From: Streptomyces sp. GQFP
GTDB taxonomy: Bacteria; Actinomycetota; Actinomycetes; Streptomycetales; Streptomycetaceae
Assembly (NCBI RefSeq): GCF_021545335.1
Contig: NZ_CP089312.1
Span: forward strand, 2,976,001 to 3,040,000
DNA: 64,000 bases
Direction: 5' to 3'
The notes beneath the pieces are model-generated. The model saw only the letters and a program-made list of their open reading frames with translations. It searched no databases and was not told where the DNA came from. Positions 44,752-53,326 of the stretch are shown here, piece after piece. A program made the translations under genes and the position numbers. The first letter of the stretch is position 1. Every line of letters starts with the position of its first letter.

Positions 44752-45402
44752 TCAGCCGTTCGCGACCACGGGGTAGCGGGGCTCGTTCTCCGCCATCTGG
44801 CGCAGGGCGTCCTTGCGCTCACGCTTGGAGAGCCGGTCGATGTACAGGTACCCGTAGAGGTGATCGGTCTCGTGCTGCAAACAGCGTGCGAAGTAGCCGG
44901 TGCCGCGCACCTTGATCGGGTTGCCCTTCTCGTCCTGCCCGGTCACCTCGGCGTAGTCGGGCCGGGCGAGCGGCGCGTACGCGGTCGGCACGGAGAGGCA
45001 GCCCTCGTTGCTGTCGTCCAGCCGGCGCCGGTCGGCGGGCAGCTCGACGAGCCTGGGGTTGCAGATGACCCCGGTGTGCCGCTGACCCTCGTCATCGGGG
45101 CAGTCGTAGATGAAGACCTTCAGATCGACACCGATCTGGTTGGCGGCCAGGCCCACGCCCTCGGCGGTGCGCTGGCTGGCGAACATGTCCGCGACCAGCT
45201 GCTCGAGCTCCGCGTCGAACTCGGTGACGTCCTGGCACTCCTTGTGCAGCACCGGGTTGCCGACGACCGTGATGGGCCGCGAGGTCCCACGCTCCCGCCA
45301 GGCGGCCTCGCGCTCCTCCCCGTCCTCGGTGTCCACGACAAATCCCTCGTCGTCCACGGGGAGCACGCCCGCGTGCTGCTGATCGGTGTCCTGCTGCGCC
45401 AT
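44752..45402 (-). CDS. def: Peptide deformylase
   Basis: A 216-residue metalloenzyme that removes formyl groups from new proteins. All three motifs are present: [10 protein letters not shown] near residue 85, [12 protein letters not shown] near residue 132 (metal Cys) and [14 protein letters not shown] near residue 173 (two metal His and the catalytic Glu). An extra N-terminal 40 residues (rich in Asp/Glu) precede the usual start of the family. ATG at 45402. The AN context suggests a monocistronic gene with its own terminator. Confidence 0.94.
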   Translation of the reverse strand: MAQQDTDQQHAGVLPVDDEGFVVDTEDGEEREAAWRERGTSRPITVVGNPVLHKECQDVTEFDAELEQLVADMFASQRTAEGVGLAANQIGVDLKVFIYDCPDDEGQRHTGVICNPRLVELPADRRRLDDSNEGCLSVPTAYAPLARPDYAEVTGQDEKGNPIKVRGTGYFARCLQHETDHLYGYLYIDRLSKRERKDALRQMAENEPRYPVVANG

Positions 45403-45464
45403 GACCGACGATGCCTTCCTCAAAACAGGGGGAGAGTTGCGGATACAGGGTACGGGCAGGGGCC

Positions 45465-45520
45465 GCCCCGCAGGGGCGCCCCTTAGGGGCGCGGGGAACT
45501 GCGCGACAAGCCCCCACCGG
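45465..45520 (+). repeat. Interspersed intergenic repeat, copy 5
   Basis: GGGGCGCCCCTTAGGGGCGC hairpin followed by the shared GGGGAACTGCGCGACAAGCC core, between def and the TPR gene end. Confidence 0.85.
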
Positions 45521-45540
45521 GCCCGCAGCCAGCAACGGAC

Positions 45541-46521
45541 CTAACAAACCTCTTCGAGATCCCGCCAGTCACGAGTCTCCGGGCTGTCAGCAACCCACCC
45601 GTCCAGCAGCCCCTTCACCAACGAGGCCGGGGCAGCGATGCCACATTCCCGCTCAGGCGCCCAGAACTGCCCATCCGTACGATGCCCCAACGGCCCAGGA
45701 TGACCGGGCTCACTGTGATCGTGCGGATCAAGATGGTCACCGTCACCCTCATCGGACGGCATCCGCGACTCCGAGCACATCCGGCACAACAACCGAACGG
45801 ACGACGACCAGTCCTCGGCGGCGAACCCCGCGTCGGACGCCAGCCTCTCCAACGCGTCCCGGTCCTCCTCGGCCGCAGCCTCCAGCAGAACCACCCACGT
45901 CGGCACCGGCGAGGGCGCCCACAGCTCGATCTCGTCGAAGACGGGGTAGGAGTGCCCGGCCGCCGTGGTCCGCTCACCGTGCGGCACCCCGTCGTGCAGC
46001 ACGACCTCACCCCAGCGCCGCCCGGAGGACGGCAGCGGGATCGACAGCACCTCGATCCGGGCGGGATCCAGCCGCCGCCCCCACACGACCTCGGCCTCGC
46101 CCTCGGGCGACAGCCGTACGGCCGCACTGCCCAGGTCCATGCCGACGGGCTCACCGGCGGCCGTGACGCCCCCGGGCACCCGCAGCCCGTACGCCTGCCA
46201 GGCCCGCCGGGCCAGCGGCCAGTCCTGGAGGGCGGTGGCGGCGATGCCCACGTTCCACCAATCGGGGGCCCCGGTCTCCCGGTCGAGCAGCGCGACGGCG
46301 CGCAGACCGGCCGCCCGCGCCTGCTCCCAGTCGTGCCGGAACTTGTGCAGCAGAGCGAGGTTGAACCACGACTCGGACAGCCACGGTTCAAGATCGGCGG
46401 CACGTGTCAGCAGCGCCCCCGCGTCCTCGTACCGCCCGTCGCCGATCAGCGTGAACGCGCGGTCGGTGGCCTGCCGCCATGAGGCGGAGGGCCGGTGCCG
46501 TCCCTTGCCGAAGATCCTCAC
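45541..46521 (-). CDS. Tetratricopeptide repeat protein
   Basis: A 326-residue soluble protein. TPR-like helices occupy residues 12-115: WRQATDRAFTLIGDGRYEDAG, SESWFNLALLHKFRHDWEQA and DWWNVGIAATALQDWPLARRAW. The rest contains VVLHDGVPHGERTTAAGHSYPVFDEIELWAP, suggesting a second beta-rich domain, and an acidic His-rich patch (DGDHLDPHDHSEPGH). GTG at 46521 starts at VRIFGKGRHRPS; longer starts look like noise. Function unknown; TPRs imply protein binding. Confidence 0.8.
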   Translation of the reverse strand: MRIFGKGRHRPSASWRQATDRAFTLIGDGRYEDAGALLTRAADLEPWLSESWFNLALLHKFRHDWEQARAAGLRAVALLDRETGAPDWWNVGIAATALQDWPLARRAWQAYGLRVPGGVTAAGEPVGMDLGSAAVRLSPEGEAEVVWGRRLDPARIEVLSIPLPSSGRRWGEVVLHDGVPHGERTTAAGHSYPVFDEIELWAPSPVPTWVVLLEAAAEEDRDALERLASDAGFAAEDWSSSVRLLCRMCSESRMPSDEGDGDHLDPHDHSEPGHPGPLGHRTDGQFWAPERECGIAAPASLVKGLLDGWVADSPETRDWRDLEEVC

Positions 46522-46678
46522 GATTCCCGCCTGCCAGTGCCGTGGAGTGGGCCGGCTTCTGCCCCCGTACAGCCTCTCCCTCGCATCCAACCACGGACCG
46601 CTGGAGGGGCGCTCATTACCCATGGGTTACCCAACCGAGGGCAGCGTAAGACCGTCCACCCCTCTCCCACCACCACCT

Positions 46679-47905
46679 TCAGCCGATGCGCTCGCGGACG
46701 GCGCCGCCATTTCTGGCGAGCACCCGGGCGAGTGATTCCACGACCTCGGGCTGGTAGTCCCGGCCGGTCCCCAGCCGCAGCTCTTCGAGAGCCCGCAGCG
46801 GCCCGTCCGCTCCGGCTTCCCGGACTTTCTCCTCGTATGCGTTGACGGCCCGCACGATCCGCGCGGAGACCGGCTGCTCCCGGTACGGATCGGCCTGCCG
46901 CTCCACGACCACGGCGACCGCGGCGGCCACCCCCGTCTGCCGTACGACGGCCCCGCCGAGCAGCGCGATCCGGCGCTGTTCCTCCACCGGGAGTACGGCC
47001 GTGGCCCCGGCCGGTACCGGGTCGACGAGGCTGAGCTGACCGATGTCGTGCATCAGGGCCGCGTACTCCAGCACGGTCAGCTCCGGCTCGGACAGCCCCA
47101 GCTCCCGCCCCACCGCCGTGCTCAGCACCGCGACCCGCCGGGCGTGCCCGGCCGGGGTGTACCCGGCGATCTCGGTGGCGCGGGCCAGGGAGGCGATGGT
47201 CTGCCGATAGGTGGCCCGCACTGCCGCGTACCGCCGGAAGGAGAGCTGGGTGAGGAGCAACGGCAGCGAGAAGACGGGCAGCGCCCAGAGCCCGACGACG
47301 GCGACGGCCAGCGCCATGACGACCCCGGTCGCGCACACGGCGGTCCCGATGCCCAGCGTGGCCCGCAGCTCGTCCCGCAGCAGCGGACCGAAGGGCCAGC
47401 CGGTGCGCGAGTGGGCCAGCGCGGCGGCGAGTACGGCGTCGCACAGCGCGGTGAGCCCGAGCAGCGCGACGAGCAGCAGGACGTAGGCGGGGCCGCCCCA
47501 GGCCTCGAACACGCCCTGGTTGTAGAGGGGTTGGAAGCAGACGGCGGCGAATCCGGCGGTGAGGACGCGCCGGGCGAGGTGGTCGGCGGTCGGTCCCTGC
47601 CCGTGTGCGACGTGCGGCACGCAGCCGACGAGGGTGGCCGCGAAGACGACAGCGACGACCTGGAGGGCGCCGTGGTGCGTGGCCCGCCCGGCGTCCTCCC
47701 CGAGCAGCGCGTACGACAACGCCCCGGCGGCGGCGAGCGGCGCCACCTCCCGCGACTCGGGCCCGCTCCACCGGGTCAGCTCCCCGAGGACCACGAGCAG
47801 CCCGAAGCAGAGCGCGACGGCACGCTCGTCGAGGCCGGACCAGAGGGTATGGGCGAGGGAGAGGACGGTGAGGAGACCGGCGGTGACGTGAACAAGGGTC
47901 CTCAT
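46679..47905 (-). CDS. Membrane protein with degenerate HD domain
   Basis: A 408-residue protein with 6-7 hydrophobic segments in residues 1-215, then an HD-type domain. Seen are YTPAGHARRVAVLSTAVGREL and YAALMHDIGQLSLVDPVP, but the region that should carry HHER and GYP reads AAAVAVVVERQADPYREQP. The catalytic GYP motif and several metal ligands are lost, so it may be inactive or regulatory. ATGA-coupled to the intact HD-GYP gene before it. Confidence 0.8.
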   Translation of the reverse strand: MRTLVHVTAGLLTVLSLAHTLWSGLDERAVALCFGLLVVLGELTRWSGPESREVAPLAAAGALSYALLGEDAGRATHHGALQVVAVVFAATLVGCVPHVAHGQGPTADHLARRVLTAGFAAVCFQPLYNQGVFEAWGGPAYVLLLVALLGLTALCDAVLAAALAHSRTGWPFGPLLRDELRATLGIGTAVCATGVVMALAVAVVGLWALPVFSLPLLLTQLSFRRYAAVRATYRQTIASLARATEIAGYTPAGHARRVAVLSTAVGRELGLSEPELTVLEYAALMHDIGQLSLVDPVPAGATAVLPVEEQRRIALLGGAVVRQTGVAAAVAVVVERQADPYREQPVSARIVRAVNAYEEKVREAGADGPLRALEELRLGTGRDYQPEVVESLARVLARNGGAVRERIG

Positions 47906-49332
47906 CTCACCCCGCCCTTGCTGCCGACCTGCCCGGGAACACCGTCGGGGTGCGCGGGAGCCCGACCGGAGACAGAAGGACCGGAGACAGAAGGAGTAGG
48001 CGGATAATCACAACGGGACGGCACTGAGTCGGCTGTGACCGCCGGATGCCACCCACCCCCGCGCTCCAGCCCCCGCACCAACGCCCGGACCATCACCGGG
48101 TCGAACTGCGTCCCCGCACACCGCTCCAGCTCCGCCAGGGCCACCGGCACGGGCCGCGCCCTGCTGTACGACCGTGTCGACGTCATCGCGTCGAACGCGT
48201 CCGCGACGGCCACGACCCGCGCGAACTCCGGGATCTGGCTCCCGACGAGCCCGTACGGATATCCGCTCCCGTCCAGCCGCTCGTGATGGTGCAGGATCGC
48301 CGACCGGGCCTCCCCGAGGAAGCCGATCCCCCGGACGATCTCGTGCCCGTACTCCGGGTGCAGCTCGATCACCCGGCGCTCCTCCGGGGTGAGCGGCCCG
48401 TCCTTCCGCAGGAGCCGCGTGGGAACGCCCAGCTTGCCCACGTCGTGCAGGATTCCGGCGAACCGCAGGACTTCGACCCGCTCGTCGTCCATGCCCAGTT
48501 CCCGCGCGATCAGCATCGACGCCTGTCCGACCCGCTCGCTGTGCCCGCGCGTGTAGCCGTCCTTGATGTCGACGGCCTGCACGAGCGCCCGGATCGTCGC
48601 CTGGTGTGCCGCCCGCTCCCGGTGGTACTGGGCGAACACCCACCACGACACCCACATCGGCAGCAGCACGAGCAGCGCGGCGACGGGTCCGTACGGGCCG
48701 CGCCACAGGACGGCCATCATCAGCCCGGCGAGCCCGTGCACCCCGACCGGCACCAGGGACCGTACGAACAGTCCCCGCCAGGCCAGCCGCACCGGCACCC
48801 GTTCGGCGAGTGCCAGGATGCCTCCGTCGAGCAGGGCCAGGACCAGGCAGAACGCGACCACGGCCACCCCGGCGCCGAACAGGGCGTACGGGAACCCGGC
48901 GGAGTCGACCGCGTCAGGGCCGCCGAGCGACCAGTGCACCCGCGAGGCCGTCCAGGTGCCGATCCCGAGCTGCCCGGCCCGCCAGAGCCGGCGCGGCCAC
49001 GGTGTGCGTTCGGAGCCCCGGACGAGCAGCGCGCCCGGCAGCGGCACGAGCGCGGCCGCGGCGGGCGGCAGCAGGAAGGCGCCGGCGAGCAGGACGGGCG
49101 TGTGCCACCGGGGCGGACCGGCGCCGCCGGAACCGGCAGCGCCCGGGCTCTCGTACCCGTGGCCCCCGCCGAACCGGCCGACCGCGAGCTGCTCGCACGC
49201 GGCGCACAGTGCGGCGAACAGCGCCACGGCGCCCCAGGGGGCGTGCGCGGACCGGACGGGCGCCGCGCAGAGGACGGCACCCAGGGCGACCGCGATGACG
49301 TAGACACGCGCCCACGGTGTGATCGACCGCAT
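47902..49332 (-). CDS. Membrane-bound HD-GYP domain phosphodiesterase
   Basis: A 476-residue protein with 6-7 hydrophobic segments up to about residue 230, then an intact HD-GYP domain: YTRGHSERVGQASML, FAGILHDVGKLGVPTRLL, LHPEYGHEIVRGIGF, LHHHERLDGSGYPYGL and VVAVADAFDAMTSTRSY. HD-GYP proteins hydrolyse cyclic di-nucleotides, usually c-di-GMP, which controls Streptomyces development. ATG at 49332 has GGGAGGGAG at 4 bases; the ATG at 49410 has none. Coupled to a degenerate partner. Confidence 0.87.
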   Translation of the reverse strand: MRSITPWARVYVIAVALGAVLCAAPVRSAHAPWGAVALFAALCAACEQLAVGRFGGGHGYESPGAAGSGGAGPPRWHTPVLLAGAFLLPPAAAALVPLPGALLVRGSERTPWPRRLWRAGQLGIGTWTASRVHWSLGGPDAVDSAGFPYALFGAGVAVVAFCLVLALLDGGILALAERVPVRLAWRGLFVRSLVPVGVHGLAGLMMAVLWRGPYGPVAALLVLLPMWVSWWVFAQYHRERAAHQATIRALVQAVDIKDGYTRGHSERVGQASMLIARELGMDDERVEVLRFAGILHDVGKLGVPTRLLRKDGPLTPEERRVIELHPEYGHEIVRGIGFLGEARSAILHHHERLDGSGYPYGLVGSQIPEFARVVAVADAFDAMTSTRSYSRARPVPVALAELERCAGTQFDPVMVRALVRGLERGGGWHPAVTADSVPSRCDYPPTPSVSGPSVSGRAPAHPDGVPGQVGSKGGVR

Positions 49333-49512
49333 GGCGCTCCCTCCCCCGTGTCCCGGACCGGGGCCGGCCGGGCTGGCGTTCGGCACAAGCCTGTTCAGGC
49401 TCCGGGACATGGAGGATAGGGCGGCCGGCGGCGGCCGTACGGAGGCATTGGGCGAATCCCAGGCCTCAGGAGCCGCAGATTAGCCCGTTAGAGGGAACCG
49501 TGCGCGTCCGTG

Positions 49513-49923
49513 TCAGTACGCCACATCCGCGGCCAGCACCTTGGTCAACTCCTCGACCGTGGCCGGGGATTCACGCTGGAACGCGGCGATGTCCAGCCCG
49601 GCGTCGCCCATGACGGTCAGCAGGGCGCGTTCACCGACGGCCAGCACGATGACATGCCCGGCGCCGCACCGGGCGACCACCTCGCGGAGTACGCCGACGT
49701 TCGCCTGCTCGGCGATACGGCTGCTCACTCCGAGCGTGGCGGCGGCGAGCGCGGCGATCGACTCGGGGTGCGCGGAGTCCGTGTCGGCGACGACGAGAAG
49801 GCCGTCCACCGTGGACAGAACGCTCTCGGAGACTCCCATCACCCGGTCCCGCAACGAGGTCAGGATGCCGGTCAGCTGGGCGGACTGGGAGGGCTGCGGG
49901 TTTTCTTCGCTCAGGGGGCCCAT
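49513..49923 (-). CDS. Roadblock/LC7-domain protein (cluster member 1)
   Basis: A 136-residue protein. The Roadblock fold is suggested by LTSLRDRVMGVSESVLSTVDGLLVVADTDS, LAAATLGVSSRIAEQAN and GHVIVLAVGERALLTVMGDAGLD. Roadblock proteins regulate small Ras-like GTPases or serve as dimeric scaffolds. It starts 18 bp after the low-complexity protein gene and ends the four-gene minus-strand run. No GTPase gene is nearby. Confidence 0.8.
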   Translation of the reverse strand: MGPLSEENPQPSQSAQLTGILTSLRDRVMGVSESVLSTVDGLLVVADTDSAHPESIAALAAATLGVSSRIAEQANVGVLREVVARCGAGHVIVLAVGERALLTVMGDAGLDIAAFQRESPATVEELTKVLAADVAY

Positions 49924-49941
49924 GGGACGTACTCCTTGCGG

Positions 49942-50286
49942 TCAGTCGGGCTCCGGAAGAGCGCGCAACGCATGGCGGACCCGCCGCAGCGTCTCGACAG
50001 AGGGTTGGTCGGCGGCCAGCTCTTCGGCCGTGGGGCCCAGTAGGGCGGGGTTCGCGGGAGGCCGCACGGGAAGCGGCCTCCGTACGAGCGGAGGGGGTGT
50101 GCTCACACCCTGATCGTTCTGGGTCGCCGCGCCTTCGTCGGCGGTTTCGCCAGCTGTTCCCCCGTTGGTCTCCCCGGTTTTCGGGGTTTTCCCGGCCTCC
50201 CCGTTGCTTTCGCCGTTGCTTTCGCCGTTGGTTCCGGCAGCGATTTCGGTGTCTCGTCCGTCGTCTCGTCCGTCGTCCGCACTCAC
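49942..50286 (-). CDS. Low-complexity hydrophilic protein in the Roadblock cluster
   Basis: A 114-residue protein. The first 60 residues are disordered and repetitive (NGESNGESNGEAGKTPKTGE), the next 20 Pro/Arg-rich (PPPLVRRPLPVRPPANP), then a short helix LAADQPSVETLRRVRHALRAL. GTG at 50286 shares a base with the previous stop (TAGTG), after AAAGGGGGG. The only folded-looking part is the C-terminal helix, perhaps a binding peptide. No family recognised. Confidence 0.65.
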   Translation of the reverse strand: MSADDGRDDGRDTEIAAGTNGESNGESNGEAGKTPKTGETNGGTAGETADEGAATQNDQGVSTPPPLVRRPLPVRPPANPALLGPTAEELAADQPSVETLRRVRHALRALPEPD

Positions 50287-51098
50287 TACCCCCCTTTCTC
50301 TCCGCCCCTGGGCGTACGCCTCGGCAGCGGCTCGGTTCTCGACGGCACCGGCGGCGGGCCGGCGGCCGTCGTACGGCCGGGGGCGACACGTGGCGCGGTG
50401 CTGGGCCGGCCACCGGGTGCGGTCGGGGTCCCCCATCGGAGGAGCCCGAGCGTCTCCATGCGGATCAGGTCCAGCATCACGGCGTACAGTCCGCGCCCCA
50501 GCGCGAAGGCGATGTCCCGGGCCGTACGGCGCCCGTTGACCTGGTTCAGAACGTCCTCGTGCCGACGGGACAGCGGCCCCTCCACAACCCCTGTGCCGGG
50601 TGTGGGGCGTGCGCGGGCGAGTTCGCCCGGGGGTCCCCACAGCCGGCTGAGCAGCGCGATGCGCCGCGTGGTCTCGTCGCTCAACTGCCGTGGTTCCACG
50701 CCGGGTCGGACACGGAGGGCCGGCTCCGGGTCGCTCAGCTCCCAACTGCCCGGCGCGCCCAGCGACATGGCGAAGGCCGCGTCGAACACGGCGGCCGTGC
50801 AGATGACTTCGAGTTCGGCGGCGCCCACCAGCCTGTCGGCCACCAGACGTTCACCGAGCAGGTCGGGGTCGGGCTGTGCGGCGCACGCGGCGAGCCAGGC
50901 CTCGTCGTCGATCCGGCCGGAGGTCAGCAGGGCCGAGGTGGCGGTCGGCGCGCCCGGTGTCTCCACCGCGCCCACCAGACCGGCTCGTAGGTGAATCGTG
51001 CCACCAGGCGTGCCCGCGACCCGTACGGTGCCGCTGAACTCCTCATCGCGCAGCCCCAGGAGCAGCGCGGGCAGGTTGCGCGCGGCGGACGCGTTCAT
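50286..51098 (-). CDS. DUF4388 (PATAN-like) domain protein
   Basis: A 270-residue protein. The N-terminus fits DUF4388: ALLLGLRDEEFSGTVRVAG followed by GGTIHLRAGLVGAVE. The C-terminal part (RRHEDVLNQVNGRRTARDIA and VMLDLIRMETLGLLRWG) looks like a winged-helix-like module often fused to it. DUF4388 proteins are thought to act with Roadblock and GTPase modules in signalling. The last 40 residues are Pro/Arg-rich. Sits between two Roadblock genes. Confidence 0.75.
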   Translation of the reverse strand: MNASAARNLPALLLGLRDEEFSGTVRVAGTPGGTIHLRAGLVGAVETPGAPTATSALLTSGRIDDEAWLAACAAQPDPDLLGERLVADRLVGAAELEVICTAAVFDAAFAMSLGAPGSWELSDPEPALRVRPGVEPRQLSDETTRRIALLSRLWGPPGELARARPTPGTGVVEGPLSRRHEDVLNQVNGRRTARDIAFALGRGLYAVMLDLIRMETLGLLRWGTPTAPGGRPSTAPRVAPGRTTAAGPPPVPSRTEPLPRRTPRGGEKGG

Positions 51099-51141
51099 GC
51101 GCTCACCCGCGCTCTCGGGCCGGCCACACCGACGATGCCGG

Positions 51142-51507
51142 TCATGCCAGCACCTCGCCGGCCAGGTCGCCCATACTGCGCGAGGCGAGGGCGAGGTTGG
51201 CCCGCTCGCGGTCGAGTCCGGCCGTCAGCAGCAGCGGGTCGCCGGCCGGGCGGCCCACCGCGAGCAGGACCTGATGGCGGCGCACGCTGGTGGTGACGAC
51301 GCTCTCCAGCTCGCCCTCGGCACCCGCCCGGCCCAGCCGGTCGGCGACGAGGGAGGCGAACTCGGAACTCTCCTGACCGTCGCCGGCCTCGGCGACGTCT
51401 CCCGCCACTCCGTAGGTGAGGCCGGTGACGGCGTCGACGAGGGCGACACCGGTGACGCCGGGGGAGTCGAGGAACCGGGCCAGCGAAGCCTCAACTGCCG
51501 TCGCCAT
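51142..51507 (-). CDS. Roadblock/LC7-domain protein (cluster member 2)
   Basis: A 121-residue protein, paralogous to the divergent 51672-52037 product: both have TGVALVD/LGVALVDYDSG near residue 20 and LDRxRxNLALAxxS near the end (GLDRERANLALASRSMGDL). The fold is the dimeric Roadblock alpha/beta. It heads the minus-strand run. The divergent layout from its paralogue over 164 bp suggests duplication and shared control. Confidence 0.8.
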   Translation of the reverse strand: MATAVEASLARFLDSPGVTGVALVDAVTGLTYGVAGDVAEAGDGQESSEFASLVADRLGRAGAEGELESVVTTSVRRHQVLLAVGRPAGDPLLLTAGLDRERANLALASRSMGDLAGEVLA

Positions 51508-51671
51508 TTCGCCATTCCCCCTTCACGTACGACCGTTGCACAGTACTTTGAACGACAACTTTCGTAACACACACCAAAGTTGATGTTTTACGACCCGAGA
51601 GTCGCTGGAGTTCGATCGTAGTTGCACGGACAGCGACCGGTCAGCGTCACTGAGGAATTGGGGCACCAAGA

Positions 51672-52037
51672 ATGAACATCGAGACAGCGCTCAAGGAAGT
51701 CATGGCCGTCGACGGGGCGCTCGGAGTGGCGCTCGTCGACTACGACAGCGGGATGTCGCTCGGCACCCTCGGCGGCGGCCCGGGCCTCGACCTGGAACTG
51801 GCGGCAGCGGGCAACACCGAGGTCGTACGGTCGAAGATGCGCACGCTGGCCTCGCTGGACATGGACGACACCATCGAGGACATCCTGATCACGCTGGGCA
51901 GGCAGTACCACCTGATCCGCCCGCTGGCCAGCAGCAAGGGCGCGCTCTTCCTGTACGTCGCGCTCGACCGGTCGCGCAGCAACCTGGCGCTGGCCCGGCA
52001 CAGCCTGAAGCGGATCGAGAACGGCCTGGACGTCTGA
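51672..52037 (+). CDS. Roadblock/LC7-domain protein (cluster member 3)
   Basis: A 121-residue protein: ALKEVMAVDGALGVALVDYD, SMSLGTLGGG-like strand turn, MRTLASLDMDDTIEDILITLG and ALDRSRSNLALARHSLKRIE. Same length and core as the divergent paralogue. It is followed by a strong hairpin and faces rsrA convergently. Likely a homodimer; partner unknown. Confidence 0.82.
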   Translation: MNIETALKEVMAVDGALGVALVDYDSGMSLGTLGGGPGLDLELAAAGNTEVVRSKMRTLASLDMDDTIEDILITLGRQYHLIRPLASSKGALFLYVALDRSRSNLALARHSLKRIENGLDV

Positions 52038-52061
52038 GGTCCAGGCCGGGGAAAGCGGCGA

Positions 52062-52084
52062 TCGGCCCCGCATCGCGGGGCCGA
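52062..52084. terminator. Hairpin between the Roadblock gene and rsrA
   Basis: 10-bp perfect stem TCGGCCCCGC/GCGGGGCCGA with an ATC loop, between two convergent genes; can serve both. Confidence 0.75.
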
Positions 52085-52097
52085 CGGCGTGTGGTGG

Positions 52098-52394
52098 TCA
52101 GCCCTCCGCGGCCACGTCGTGCTCGGGCACGGCCTGACCGGAGCGGATCATGTCGATCCGCCCCATGACCTTGGCCCGCAGGTCGGTCGGCACGTCGTCC
52201 TGCCCGCAGCAGCGCTTGACGAGCTTCTTCACGGCCTGTTCGAGCCCGTACTTCTCCAGACACGGAGAGCACTCCTCGAAGTGCACCTCGAACTTGGTGC
52301 AGTCCGAGTCCGGCATCTCCCGGTCGAGGAACTCGTAGAGATGATCGAGTACTTCACTGCAGTCCGTCTCGTGCGGCTCTTCTCCGCAGCTCAT
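52098..52394 (-). CDS. rsrA: Zinc-binding redox-sensitive anti-sigma factor RsrA
   Basis: A 98-residue ZAS-family anti-sigma factor. The signature is [10 protein letters not shown] (His-x3-Cys-x2-Cys, near residues 38-45); further Cys are at 3, 12, 32 and the CC pair near residue 62. Disulphide stress oxidises the Cys, expels zinc and frees SigR. ATG overlaps the sigR stop (ATGA), giving matched synthesis of sigma and anti-sigma. Confidence 0.96.
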
Positions 52395-53071
52395 GAGCCC
52401 GAGCCTTTCGCTTCGTTCGACTCTCCGGCACCGGCCGGGACCAGCCCGCGGTCACGCGCGTAGTCCTCGAGCATGCCGCGCAGTTGGCGACGGCCTCGGT
52501 GCAGCCGGGACATCACCGTACCGATGGGTGTCCCCATGATGTCCGCGATCTCCTTGTACGCAAAGCCCTCTACGTCCGCGAGATACACGGCGATCCGGAA
52601 TTCCTCGGGGATCGCCTGCAGCGCCGACTTGACGTCCGAGTCGGGCAGGTGGTCGAGCGCCTGCGACTCGGCGGAGCGCAGACCGGTCGACATGTGCGAC
52701 TCGGCACGCGCGAGCTGCCAGTCCTCGATCTCCTCGGCGGCACTGCGCTGGGGCTCGCGCTGCTTCTTGCGGTACGAGTTGATGAACGTGTTCGTGAGGA
52801 TGCGGTACAGCCACGCCTTGAGGTTGGTGCCCTCACGGAACTGGTGGAAGGACGCGTACGCCTTCGCGTACGTCTCCTGCACCAGGTCCTCGGCGTCGGC
52901 CGGGTTGCGCGTCATGCGCAGCGCGGCCGAGTACATCTGGTCGAGGAATTCGAGCGCGTCCCGCTCGAAGCGCGCGCTGCGCTCCGCGGTCGACTCACTC
53001 CTGCCCGGGCCCTCGGGCTGCTCCGCCTGGCCGTGTTCGGTCCCTGCGTCGGTCCCAGTGACCGGACCCAC
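52391..53071 (-). CDS. sigR: Thiol-oxidative-stress sigma factor SigR
   Basis: A 226-residue ECF sigma factor. Region 2 is [20 protein letters not shown] and [21 protein letters not shown]; region 4 is [23 protein letters not shown] with [15 protein letters not shown]. It drives genes for thioredoxin, mycothiol and proteolysis under disulphide stress. GTG at 53071 ([10 protein letters not shown]) follows GGAGGAG and matches the stable SigR of S. coelicolor. An in-frame 55-residue upstream extension is also open. Confidence 0.96.
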
Positions 53072-53236
53072 CTCCTCCAGTGACGTTGCGAGACCGAAAC
53101 CGATCCCACTCGAATCGGAGGATAGACGAACATCGTGTCCGCCCGCCGCCCGAACAGGGGCGGTCTTCGCCGCGTGCAGGACCGTCCAGTCCAGGTCAGC
53201 GCTGCTGCGGCGATTCGGGCAGATGGTCGAACCCAT
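53072..53236 (-). other. sigR: In-frame N-terminal extension for the long SigR' isoform
   Basis: From ATG at 53236 the frame is open into sigR and adds exactly 55 residues ([15 protein letters not shown] onward). In S. coelicolor a SigR-induced, unstable isoform with a 55-residue extension is described, degraded by Clp protease to switch off the response. The same length here suggests the device is conserved. Confidence 0.75.
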
Positions 53237-53294
53237 GCGGCGGACTTCCTCTCGTACGAACGGTCACCACACGCTTGTGGTATCTGATCCGCAC

Positions 53295-53320
53295 AACAGC
53301 GGTCCGCCGCCCGGCATTCC
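53295..53320 (-). promoter_or_regulatory. SigR-dependent autoregulatory promoter (sigRp2-type)
   Basis: On the minus strand GGAAT (53320-53316), exactly 18 bp, then GTT (53297-53295): the SigR consensus. Transcription would start near 53288, upstream of the long SigR' ATG at 53236. Confidence 0.85.
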
Positions 53321-53326
53321 CGGCCG

